Source: Clostridiales bacterium
Lineage (GTDB): Bacteria; Bacillota; Clostridia; Saccharofermentanales; UBA5734
Direction of reading: 5' to 3'
Assembly (NCBI GenBank): GCA_003532195.1
Contig: DOFA01000008.1
Location: 1 to 5,857 of the forward strand
DNA length: 5,857 bases
The notes beneath the pieces were generated by a model. That model worked only from the letters and a program-made list of their open reading frames with translations. It had not been told where the DNA came from and made no database searches. Shown here piece after piece: positions 1 through 5,149 of the stretch. Within the stretch, counting starts at the first letter, position 1; the number at the start of each line of letters is the position of its first letter. Made by a program: the position numbers and the translations under genes.

Positions 1-130
1 GAATGTGATCGCCGATTTCATAGTTGCCGGCACAACTCAGGTCCCCGACCTGATAAAGGATGATGCCGTCAAAAACCCGGGGTTCGCTGCGGTAGATATT
101 GTCAAAATGGAACCGCTTCTTGTCGTTCAT
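1..130 (-). CDS. AraC-family transcriptional regulator, N-terminal fragment (continues off the left edge)
   Basis: Reading leftward from the ATG at 130-128 gives 43 uninterrupted codons beginning MNDKKRFHFDNIYRSEP and continuing with RVFDGIILYQVGDLSCAG, up to the window edge. The pattern of an aromatic-rich start, then IYRSEPxVFDxIxLYQVGDL, resembles the start of the cupin-like sensor domain of AraC/XylS-type regulators that control sugar use. The C-terminal helix-turn-helix domain, which would confirm this, lies outside the window. A modest Shine-Dalgarno (AGGTG, eight bases upstream) supports the start. The gene is divergent from a pair of zinc dehydrogenases, which suggests (inference) that it controls them, itself, or genes further left. 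Any other cupin-domain protein is the alternative. Confidence 0.7.
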   Translation of the reverse strand, partial: MNDKKRFHFDNIYRSEPRVFDGIILYQVGDLSCAGNYEIGDHI

Positions 131-182
131 CTTTACTGCACCTGTTCCGGAGCCTTCGCTTGCGCGGCATCCTGATGTTTTC

Positions 183-191
183 ATTATAGCA
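183..191 (-). promoter_or_regulatory. Putative extended -10 promoter for the AraC-type gene
   Basis: On the minus strand this reads TGCTATAAT, a perfect TATAAT preceded by the TGn extension. Transcription would start near 176, giving a leader of about 46 bases before the ATG at 130. No good -35 hexamer lies 16-18 bases upstream, which is tolerated for extended -10 promoters. The call rests on motif match and position only. Confidence 0.45.
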
Positions 192-206
192 TGCCGTCGG
201 CCGGCA
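192..206. repeat. Small inverted repeat between the divergent promoters
   Basis: TGCCG (192-196) and CGGCA (202-206) form a 5-bp inverted repeat with a 5-bp centre, just upstream of the leftward extended -10 element and before the rightward promoter. Its position would suit an operator, but the arms are short and GC-rich, so chance occurrence is quite possible. Confidence 0.25.
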
Positions 207-216
207 ACGCGGCCTA

Positions 217-246
217 TTGAATATGAGACCGGTTATCAGGCATAAT
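217..246 (+). promoter_or_regulatory. Putative sigma70-type promoter for the dehydrogenase pair
   Basis: TTGAAT (217-222) and CATAAT (241-246) are separated by 18 bases, with 4/6 and 5/6 matches to consensus. Transcription would begin near 253, about 44 bases before the start codon at 297. The spacer holds ACCGGTTATCAGG (228-240), a near copy of which lies in the promoter of the polyamine operon. The promoter is weak by sequence, so activation by a regulator is plausible, but this is inference. Confidence 0.45.
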
Positions 247-284
247 AAGGTTGGTTGAGCACAAGAGCCGGAGACGGCCGGTTT

Positions 285-291
285 GGGAGGA
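285..291 (+). promoter_or_regulatory. Ribosome binding site fixing the start at 297
   Basis: GGGAGGA lies five bases before the ATG at 297. An in-frame TTG at 255 would add 14 residues, but it lacks such a site, lies almost on the predicted transcription start, and would place residues before the usual MKAAVFYG-type N-terminus of the family. The start at 297 is therefore preferred. Confidence 0.8.
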
Positions 292-296
292 CATCC

Positions 297-1313
297 ATGA
301 AAGCAGCTGTTTTTTATGGCAAACACGATCTCAGGGTCACCGAAATTGACGTTCTGCCGCCTGCTGACAATCAGGTGCGAATCCAGGTTAAATTCTGCGG
401 GGTCTGCGGCACCGATATCCACATTTACGAGGGAGAACCCGGCGCGGCGCCGGTGGTGCCGCCGACGGTGATCGGCCATGAGTTTTCCGGAGTCGTCAGC
501 GCAGTCGGCCGCCAGGTGACCCGTTTCCGGCCGGGTGACCGGGTCGCGGCCGATCCGAACGACATGTGCGGCGAATGTTATTACTGCCGCAACGGCATGG
601 CCAATTTCTGCGAGAACGGCATAGGCATCGGAACCACCTGCGACGGCGGTTTTGCCGAATTCGTCACGGTTCGCGAGAAACAGGTCTACCCGATCCCGGA
701 TCATTTATCCTTCGAAGCGGCTTCGCAAGCGGAAACGCTGTCCTGCTGCCTGAACGGCATTGACCTCTGCCAGATCCGGGCCGGCCAGTCGGTCCTGATC
801 ATCGGCGCCGGGCCGATTGGCCTCTTGATGCTGCAGCTGGCCCGGATGTCCGGTGCCGGCAAGATCATCGTCTCGGAAATCGTGCCGGAGAAACGGGCCC
901 TGGCCTTAAAATACGGCGCCAATATTGTCGTCGACCCGGCCGGCGAGGACCTGTACGCTGTTCTGGCTGCCAATACGCCCAATGTCGTCTGCGTGATCGA
1001 GTGCGCCGGCACCATCCCCACCATCGCCCAGGCGATCCGGTCGGCCGGCAAGGGCGCGACTGTCATGATGTTCGGCCTGACGGCTCCCGATGCGGAAACG
1101 CCGATCCAGCCTTACGATATCTTCAAGCGCCAGTTGAAGCTGACCTCTTCTTTCATCAACCCCTACACCTTTGAACGGGCGGTAGAAATCCTTGCCCTCG
1201 GCAAGGTCAAGGTCGATGAGATCATCACCGACATCGTGCCCCTGCCAGAAATCAACAAGGTCTTCAACGACTCTGCCTATCGCCGCCGCGGCAAGGTCCT
1301 GATCCGAATCTGA
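297..1313 (+). CDS. Zinc-dependent medium-chain alcohol/polyol dehydrogenase (Tdh/sorbitol dehydrogenase superfamily)
   Basis: A 338-residue protein of usual length for zinc-binding medium-chain dehydrogenases, which oxidise an alcohol or polyol to a carbonyl with NAD(P)+ in the cytoplasm. The N-terminal GroES-like domain has the catalytic zinc ligands C37 (GVCGTD) and H61-E62 (GHEFSG), with E146 a likely further ligand. The structural zinc cysteines C91, C94, C97 and C105 are all present. The Rossmann fold starts at the GAGPIG motif (170-175). An acidic residue at the end of the second strand (E194 in VSE) favours NAD over NADP, by family knowledge. No catalytic residue is missing. The next gene is a second member of the superfamily, 74 bp downstream on the same strand, so the two are probably co-transcribed. 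The substrate is unknown: threonine, sorbitol, arabitol-phosphate and similar dehydrogenases share these motifs, and I cannot choose among them. Confidence 0.92.
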   Translation: MKAAVFYGKHDLRVTEIDVLPPADNQVRIQVKFCGVCGTDIHIYEGEPGAAPVVPPTVIGHEFSGVVSAVGRQVTRFRPGDRVAADPNDMCGECYYCRNGMANFCENGIGIGTTCDGGFAEFVTVREKQVYPIPDHLSFEAASQAETLSCCLNGIDLCQIRAGQSVLIIGAGPIGLLMLQLARMSGAGKIIVSEIVPEKRALALKYGANIVVDPAGEDLYAVLAANTPNVVCVIECAGTIPTIAQAIRSAGKGATVMMFGLTAPDAETPIQPYDIFKRQLKLTSSFINPYTFERAVEILALGKVKVDEIITDIVPLPEINKVFNDSAYRRRGKVLIRI

Positions 1314-1329
1314 CCCTGCCGGCGGGGTC
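1312..1329 (+). other. GC-rich hairpin overlapping the stop codon of the first dehydrogenase
   Basis: GACCCTG (1312-1318) pairs with CGGGGTC (1323-1329), with one G-U pair, around a CCGG tetraloop. No T-run follows, so it is not a standard intrinsic terminator. In a two-gene message it could slow decay or mark a processing point, which is inference. Such short GC stems also arise by chance in GC-rich DNA. Confidence 0.3.
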
Positions 1330-1373
1330 GCCGCGCTGTAAAATGACCGGAATACATTCCCTCAAGGCTTATC

Positions 1374-1379
1374 GGAGGT
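1374..1379 (+). promoter_or_regulatory. Ribosome binding site fixing the start at 1388
   Basis: GGAGGT lies eight bases before the ATG at 1388. An in-frame ATG at 1343 would read through this site and add 15 residues (MTGIHSLKAYRRYKI) unlike the family N-terminus, so 1388 is chosen. Confidence 0.85.
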
Positions 1380-1387
1380 ATAAAATC

Positions 1388-2425
1388 ATGAAAAACACGG
1401 CTGTTTATCTAACCGCACCCAGTCAAATGGAGTTCCGGGAAATCCCGGCGCCGGATATCAAGCCGGACGAAGTCCTGGTTAAGCTGGCTGCCGTCGGCAT
1501 CTGCGGTTCGGACGTTCATTATTATACCCATGGTCGGATCGGCGATTTCATCGTCGAATACCCCTTCATTCTCGGCCACGAATGCGCCGGAACCGTCGTC
1601 TCAAAGGGCGATGCTGTCACGAACCTTCAGGTCGGCGACCGGGTCGCGCTCGAGCCGGGCGTTCCCTGCGGCCGCTGCGAGTTCTGCCTGGGCGGCCATT
1701 ATAACCTCTGTCCGGATATCCGATTTTTTGCCACGCCGCCGGTTCAGGGCTGCCTGATGAATTATGTCGCTCATCAGGCGCAGTTTGCCTTCAAACTGCC
1801 CGATCAGGTATCCTTCATCGAAGGCGCCCTGGTCGAGCCGCTGGCAATCGGCATCAGCGCCGCTTTGACCGGCGGCGTCCGGCTTGGCGACACGGTCCTG
1901 ATTTTCGGCGCCGGCTGCATCGGCCTGGTGACCCTGCTCGCCGCCCAGGCTTATGGGGCGACTCAAGTCATCGTGGTTGACACCATCGACAAGCGCCTCG
2001 ATGTGGCCCGCAAAATCGGTGCTGTCACCTTCAACGCCAAATCCGGCGATGTGCTGGCGGAAGTCAAACGGCTGACCGGCGGCCAGGGCGCCCGCGTGGT
2101 CATCGACTGCGCCGGGGCCAACGCGACGCTCATCCAAAGCGTGCAGGCCGCCAAAGCCGGCGGATCGGTCGTTTGGGTCGGCCTGGCCGCTGATGCTGTC
2201 AACGGCCTGCCGCTGGCTCCGATCAGCACCAAAGAGCTGACAATCCGCTCTATTTTCCGCTATAAAAACATCTACCCGACGGCGATTGCCGCCATCGCCG
2301 GCGGCAAGATCGACATCAGCGGCATTGTTTCCAACCGATATCGCTTTGAAGAAACGCCGCGCGCTTACGCCGAAACCGTGGCCAATATCCAGAATATCGT
2401 CAAGGGTGTGATCATCTTCGATTAG
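1388..2425 (+). CDS. Sorbitol/xylitol (iditol 2-) dehydrogenase-like zinc enzyme
   Basis: A 345-residue medium-chain dehydrogenase resembling the sorbitol/iditol dehydrogenase branch (bacterial GutB, eukaryotic SORD), which oxidises polyols such as sorbitol or xylitol to the 2-ketose with NAD+. Catalytic zinc ligands are C39 (GICGSD), H64-E65 (GHECAG) and E150 in GALVEPLA, the arrangement typical of this branch. C94, C97, C100 and C108 form the structural zinc lobe. The GAGCIG nucleotide motif is at 174-179, and D198 in VVD at the end of the second strand indicates NAD preference. Near the C-terminus, the IFRYKNIYPTAI stretch (289-300) is close to the FRYxNxYPxAI pattern of sorbitol dehydrogenases. 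The preceding gene is a more distant paralogue on the same strand, suggesting a shared polyol or sugar pathway. The exact substrate is inferred; xylitol, sorbitol, galactitol and L-iditol are all possible. Confidence 0.88.
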   Translation: MKNTAVYLTAPSQMEFREIPAPDIKPDEVLVKLAAVGICGSDVHYYTHGRIGDFIVEYPFILGHECAGTVVSKGDAVTNLQVGDRVALEPGVPCGRCEFCLGGHYNLCPDIRFFATPPVQGCLMNYVAHQAQFAFKLPDQVSFIEGALVEPLAIGISAALTGGVRLGDTVLIFGAGCIGLVTLLAAQAYGATQVIVVDTIDKRLDVARKIGAVTFNAKSGDVLAEVKRLTGGQGARVVIDCAGANATLIQSVQAAKAGGSVVWVGLAADAVNGLPLAPISTKELTIRSIFRYKNIYPTAIAAIAGGKIDISGIVSNRYRFEETPRAYAETVANIQNIVKGVIIFD

Positions 2426-2437
2426 GCCGGCCTTACC

Positions 2438-2476
2438 CTCTGCGGTCAGGCTCTGCGGTCAGGCTCTGCCATCAGG
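2438..2476. repeat. Three 13-bp tandem repeats between convergent genes
   Basis: The unit CTCTGCGGTCAGG occurs at 2438-2450 and 2451-2463 exactly, then at 2464-2476 with two changes (CTCTGCCATCAGG). A partial echo, CCGTCAGG (2477-2484), runs into the nspC stop codon. The array fills most of the 54 bp between the two convergent stop codons. A 10-bp perfect palindrome, AGGCCGGCCT, precedes it at 2424-2433. Neither element has a T-run, so no intrinsic terminator is visible for either operon here. Confidence 0.85.
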
Positions 2477-2479
2477 CCG

Positions 2480-3652
2480 TCAGGAAAGCCGGCTCTTGAA
2501 ATCTTCATAGCCGAAGCTGCGAATGACCTTGAGGCTGCCGTCAGCCCCTGCCAGGGCGATGGACGGCAGATTGATGCCGTTGAAGGTGTTGTTCTTGACC
2601 ATCGTATAGTGAGCCATGTCGCAGAAAACCAGGCGGTCGCCAGGCTGCAGCTGACGGTCGAAGGAATAATCGCCGATCACATCCCCGGCCAGGCAGGTCG
2701 GTCCGGCCAGGCGGCAAGTCCAGGCTTTGGCGCCAGGCTGGCCGGCTCCCAGAATCTCGGGGCGATAGGGCATTTCCAGAACATCAGGCATATGGCAGGC
2801 GGCTGACGTGTCGAGAATCGCAATCGGCATGCCGTTGTCAACGATATCGAGAACCCGGCTCACCAGGAAGCCGGCGCCCAGGGCGACCGCTTCGCCGGGT
2901 TCGAGATAGATCTGCAGGCCATATTTATCTTGCATCATCTGAATCGAGCGCACCAGGCTGTCGCAGTCATAATCCGGCCGGGTGATATGATGCCCGCCGC
3001 CGAAATTAAGCCATTTCACCTGGCTCAGCCAGGGGCCGAACCGCTCATCGACCACGCGAAGCGTCCGCTCCAGGGTGTCGGCATTCTGTTCGCACAAAGT
3101 GTGAAAATGCAGGCCGTCCAAGTCTGCCAGTTCCAGCTCCGCCGGCTGGAAATTGGCCAGAGTCACGCCCAGGCGGGAGTGGGAAAAGCAAGGGTCATAT
3201 AAAGGCGTCCGGATCTCAGAATACTCCGGATTGATCCGGATCCCGCATTCGATCCGCCGCCCGTCGCGGGCGCGAACCTGGGCGCGGTATTTTCGCCACT
3301 GGGCCAGCGAATTGAAAACAATATGATCGACATATCCGAGCAACTCGGGAAATTCGCTTTCCTGATAGGCCGGGGCGAAAACATGAACTTCCCGGTTCAT
3401 CTCCTCGCGGCCCAGCCTGGCCTCAAAGAGCGAACTGGCGGTGACGCCGTCCAGATACCGGCCGATCAGGGGAAAGACGGCAAACATCGCGAAGCCCTTG
3501 AGCGCCAGCAAAATCCGGCAGCCAGTCCGCAGGCGGACCGAGCGGAGGATCTCCAGGTTCTTTTGCAGCAGACTCTCGTCGACCACATAGCAGGGCGTCG
3601 GCAAAGCCGCAAAATCAATCGCCATAATCCGTTTCTCGCCCGTCCCCGCCAT
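2480..3652 (-). CDS. nspC: Carboxynorspermidine/carboxyspermidine decarboxylase
   Basis: A PLP-dependent, alanine-racemase-fold decarboxylase that removes CO2 from carboxyspermidine or carboxynorspermidine to give spermidine or norspermidine. Numbered from the ATG at 3652 (390 residues): PLP lysine K52 in LALKGFAMF; the TASSLFEARLG segment near 72-82; HFHTLCE (182-188); the glycine-rich phosphate loop GGGHH (218-222); EPGEA (251-255); C320 and D324 in PTCLAGD, the counterpart of the CxxD region of fold-III decarboxylases; Y349 near AHYTMVK; and the family-typical end FGYEDFK. The ATG at 3652 overlaps the upstream stop by one base (TGATG), implying translational coupling. A second in-frame ATG at 3625 gives 381 residues and begins closer to the LPTPCYVVDE segment where the family usually starts, so it is a real alternative. 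Neither has a strong Shine-Dalgarno. The neighbouring dehydrogenase supplies its substrate. Confidence 0.93.
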   Translation of the reverse strand: MAGTGEKRIMAIDFAALPTPCYVVDESLLQKNLEILRSVRLRTGCRILLALKGFAMFAVFPLIGRYLDGVTASSLFEARLGREEMNREVHVFAPAYQESEFPELLGYVDHIVFNSLAQWRKYRAQVRARDGRRIECGIRINPEYSEIRTPLYDPCFSHSRLGVTLANFQPAELELADLDGLHFHTLCEQNADTLERTLRVVDERFGPWLSQVKWLNFGGGHHITRPDYDCDSLVRSIQMMQDKYGLQIYLEPGEAVALGAGFLVSRVLDIVDNGMPIAILDTSAACHMPDVLEMPYRPEILGAGQPGAKAWTCRLAGPTCLAGDVIGDYSFDRQLQPGDRLVFCDMAHYTMVKNNTFNGINLPSIALAGADGSLKVIRSFGYEDFKSRLS

Positions 3653-4851
3653 CAGTCCGGCAAGACCGGATCGAAGCTTTCCTGCCAGGGCAGCCCGTTC
3701 CGGTTCAAGGCATCCATGAACGGATCCGGATCGAATTCTTCCACGTTGAAAACACCGGGCTTCTTCCAGATGCCCTTGAGCATCATCATGGCGCCGATCA
3801 TCGCCGGCACGCCCGTGGTGTAAGAAATGGCCTGCGACCCGACTTCCGCGTAGCAAGCCTGGTGGTCGCAGACATTGTACACATAATAGCGGCGCGGCCG
3901 GCCGTCCTTGACACCCGTGAAAATGCAGCCGATGTTGGTCTTGCCTTTGGTGCGCGGCCCCAGAGAAGCCGGGTCGGGCAGGACAGCCTTAAGGAACTGC
4001 AGCGGGATGATCGGCCGCCCTTCAAATTCGATCGGCCTGATCGAAGTCATGCCGACATTCTGCAGCACCCGCAGGTGGTTCAGGTAATTGTCCGAAAAAG
4101 TCATCCAGAAGCGGATACGCCGGACACCCTTGATGTTTTGAGCCAGCGACTCGATTTCCTCATGGTGCAGCAGGTAAATGTTTTTAACGCCGATTTCCGG
4201 AAAATCATAGGGCTGCCGGATCGCCAGCGGTTCGGTTTCGATCTGGCGGCCGTCTTCATAATAGCTGCCCTTGGCAGTAATCTCCCGGATGTTGATTTCC
4301 GGATTGAAGTTGGTCGCGAAAGGGAGGCCATGGTCGCCGGCATTGGCGTCGAGGATGTCGATGGTATGGATCTCATCAAAATAATGCTTCTGCGCATAGG
4401 CGCAGAAAACGCCGGTCACGCCGGGATCAAACCCGCAACCGAGCAAAGCCATGATGCCGGCGCCGGCAAAGCGCTGCCGGTAGGCCCATTGCCATTTATA
4501 TTCAAACTTGGGGGTTTCCGGTGACTCATAGTTGGCGGTATCCAGATAATCTACGCCGGTGGCCAGGCAGGCATCCATGATCGTCAGATCCTGATAGGGC
4601 AGCGCGACATTGATCACCAATTCCGGCTGGAATTTCTGAATCAGGGCAATCAGTTCCCCGGTCTGGTCGGCGTTGACCTGCGCAGTCAGGATCCGGGGCC
4701 GGCATCCGTCCAGGCTGGCCTTGATCGCGTCGCATTTGGCCAGGGTCCGGCTAGCCAGGAGAATATCAGTAAAAACATCCGGGTTCTGGCAGCATTTGTG
4801 CACCACAACACTGGAAACGCCGCCGGCGCCAATAATCAAGACTCGGCTCAT
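3652..4851 (-). CDS. Carboxynorspermidine/carboxyspermidine dehydrogenase (saccharopine dehydrogenase family)
   Basis: A 399-residue cytoplasmic enzyme that, by family knowledge, condenses aspartate semialdehyde with putrescine or diaminopropane and reduces the imine with NADPH to carboxyspermidine or carboxynorspermidine. The N-terminal Rossmann fold carries GAGGVSSVV (8-16), with S34-R35 after the second strand, consistent with NADP binding. NVALPYQDLTIMDACLATGVDYLDTA (81-106) and LGCGFDPGVTGVF (137-149) are characteristic of the saccharopine dehydrogenase superfamily. The C-terminal half contains DANAGDHGLPFATNFNPEINIRE (168-190), as seen in the carboxynorspermidine branch. The start at 4851 has a good ribosome site. 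A longer reading from the TTG at 4914 would begin inside the promoter. The downstream partner is nspC, overlapping by one base. True saccharopine dehydrogenase (lysine metabolism) is the alternative, made unlikely by the nspC partner. Confidence 0.92.
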   Translation of the reverse strand: MSRVLIIGAGGVSSVVVHKCCQNPDVFTDILLASRTLAKCDAIKASLDGCRPRILTAQVNADQTGELIALIQKFQPELVINVALPYQDLTIMDACLATGVDYLDTANYESPETPKFEYKWQWAYRQRFAGAGIMALLGCGFDPGVTGVFCAYAQKHYFDEIHTIDILDANAGDHGLPFATNFNPEINIREITAKGSYYEDGRQIETEPLAIRQPYDFPEIGVKNIYLLHHEEIESLAQNIKGVRRIRFWMTFSDNYLNHLRVLQNVGMTSIRPIEFEGRPIIPLQFLKAVLPDPASLGPRTKGKTNIGCIFTGVKDGRPRRYYVYNVCDHQACYAEVGSQAISYTTGVPAMIGAMMMLKGIWKKPGVFNVEEFDPDPFMDALNRNGLPWQESFDPVLPD

Positions 4852-4858
4852 ATCGATG

Positions 4859-4864
4859 CCTCCC
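4859..4864 (-). promoter_or_regulatory. Ribosome binding site fixing the start at 4851
   Basis: The minus strand reads GGGAGG seven bases before the ATG at 4851. Together with the glycine-rich dinucleotide motif starting at residue 8, this rules out the longer in-frame reading. Confidence 0.85.
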
Positions 4865-4885
4865 TCTCCATGAAATATGTGTGTG

Positions 4886-4914
4886 ATTATACCGGTAATC
4901 AGGGGAATAATCAA
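4886..4914 (-). promoter_or_regulatory. Sigma70-type promoter of the carboxyspermidine operon
   Basis: On the minus strand, TTGATT (4914-4909) and a perfect TATAAT (4891-4886) are separated by exactly 17 bases. Transcription should start near 4879, giving a short leader of about 28 bases with the ribosome site inside it. An imperfect inverted repeat, GATTACC/GGTATAATC, centred on CCGG, overlaps the -10 box and could be an operator (inference). Upstream, 4943-4967 is markedly AT-rich, as UP elements are. Confidence 0.8.
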
Positions 4915-4990
4915 GAATACGGAAAGCGCACGATCGGATCGGTTGCTTTTAATATAATATTTTTAATGTGATCAAATGCCTTTTACCGGC

Positions 4991-5025
4991 AGAAAACAAA
5001 ACCCCGGGCCACCACTCCCGGGGTT
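4991..5025 (-). terminator. Intrinsic terminator downstream of the GH2 gene
   Basis: AACCCCGGG (5000-5008) and CCCGGGGTT (5017-5025) form a perfect 9-bp stem with an 8-base loop. Read on the minus strand, the stem is followed by TTTTGTTTTCT (5001-4991), a proper U-tract. It would end transcription coming from the GH2 gene about 125 bases after its stop and insulate the polyamine operon promoter. Read on the plus strand no U-run follows, so it acts in one direction. Confidence 0.8.
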
Positions 5026-5033
5026 ATGTCAAA

Positions 5034-5039
5034 AGGAGG
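5034..5039 (+). promoter_or_regulatory. Perfect Shine-Dalgarno before a 29-codon ORF
   Basis: AGGAGG, within AAAAGGAGGA (5031-5040), sits four bases before the ATG at 5044. It is among the strongest ribosome sites in the window and lies between annotated genes, which is the main reason to take the small ORF after it seriously. Confidence 0.6.
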
Positions 5040-5043
5040 ATCA

Positions 5044-5133
5044 ATGAGGAGAAAACTGGTCATCGCTTGCTTTGTCTGCTGCTCTGTTTTCAGTTTAGCA
5101 ACCGAGTATGATCAGAACAAAAAGCGCCTGTGA
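5044..5133 (+). CDS. Possible small secreted or membrane peptide, 29 residues (unrecognised)
   Basis: The reading frame encodes MRRKLVIACFVCCSVFSLA followed by TEYDQNKKRL and a TGA. The first part looks like a signal peptide: a basic start (RRK), a hydrophobic stretch LVIACFVCCSVFSLA (5-19) with three cysteines (C9, C12, C13), and SLA before T20 as an acceptable signal peptidase I site. That would leave a 10-residue charged peptide. It could also be a single-span membrane peptide or the stump of a decayed secreted protein. It lies in the 3' untranslated region of the minus-strand GH2 transcript, antisense to it. No convincing plus-strand promoter is visible; TATAAT at 4953-4958 lacks a -35 partner. 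I do not recognise it and assign no function. Confidence 0.35.
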   Translation: MRRKLVIACFVCCSVFSLATEYDQNKKRL

Positions 5134-5149
5134 AGAATTAATGAACACT

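Noticed and set aside
102..704. 200-codon open frame on the minus strand
   Set aside because: It lies opposite the first dehydrogenase, has low-complexity arginine-rich composition and no family resemblance; it is a shadow of GC-rich coding sequence. It also conflicts with the better-supported AraC-type start at 130.
1601..2137. 178-codon open frame on the minus strand
   Set aside because: It is antisense to the sorbitol dehydrogenase-like gene, without start signals or family features.
2424..2433. Palindrome AGGCCGGCCT as a possible terminator after the sorbitol dehydrogenase-like gene
   Set aside because: It has no loop and no following T-run, so it cannot form a standard intrinsic terminator.
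2438..2476. Tandem repeats as a CRISPR array or iteron origin
   Set aside because: Units are directly adjacent with no spacers, only three copies exist, and no cas or replication gene is present.
3323..3823. 166-codon open frame on the plus strand
   Set aside because: It is antisense to nspC and the end of the preceding gene; composition looks like a mirrored coding frame.
3862..4524. 220-codon open frame on the plus strand
   Set aside because: It is fully antisense to the carboxyspermidine dehydrogenase, whose motifs are clear; no ribosome site or recognisable domain was seen.
4953..4958. TATAAT on the plus strand as a promoter for the small ORF at 5044
   Set aside because: The -35 region 16-18 bases upstream matches poorly and no TGn extension is present; the hexamer may simply reflect the AT-rich patch upstream of the polyamine promoter.
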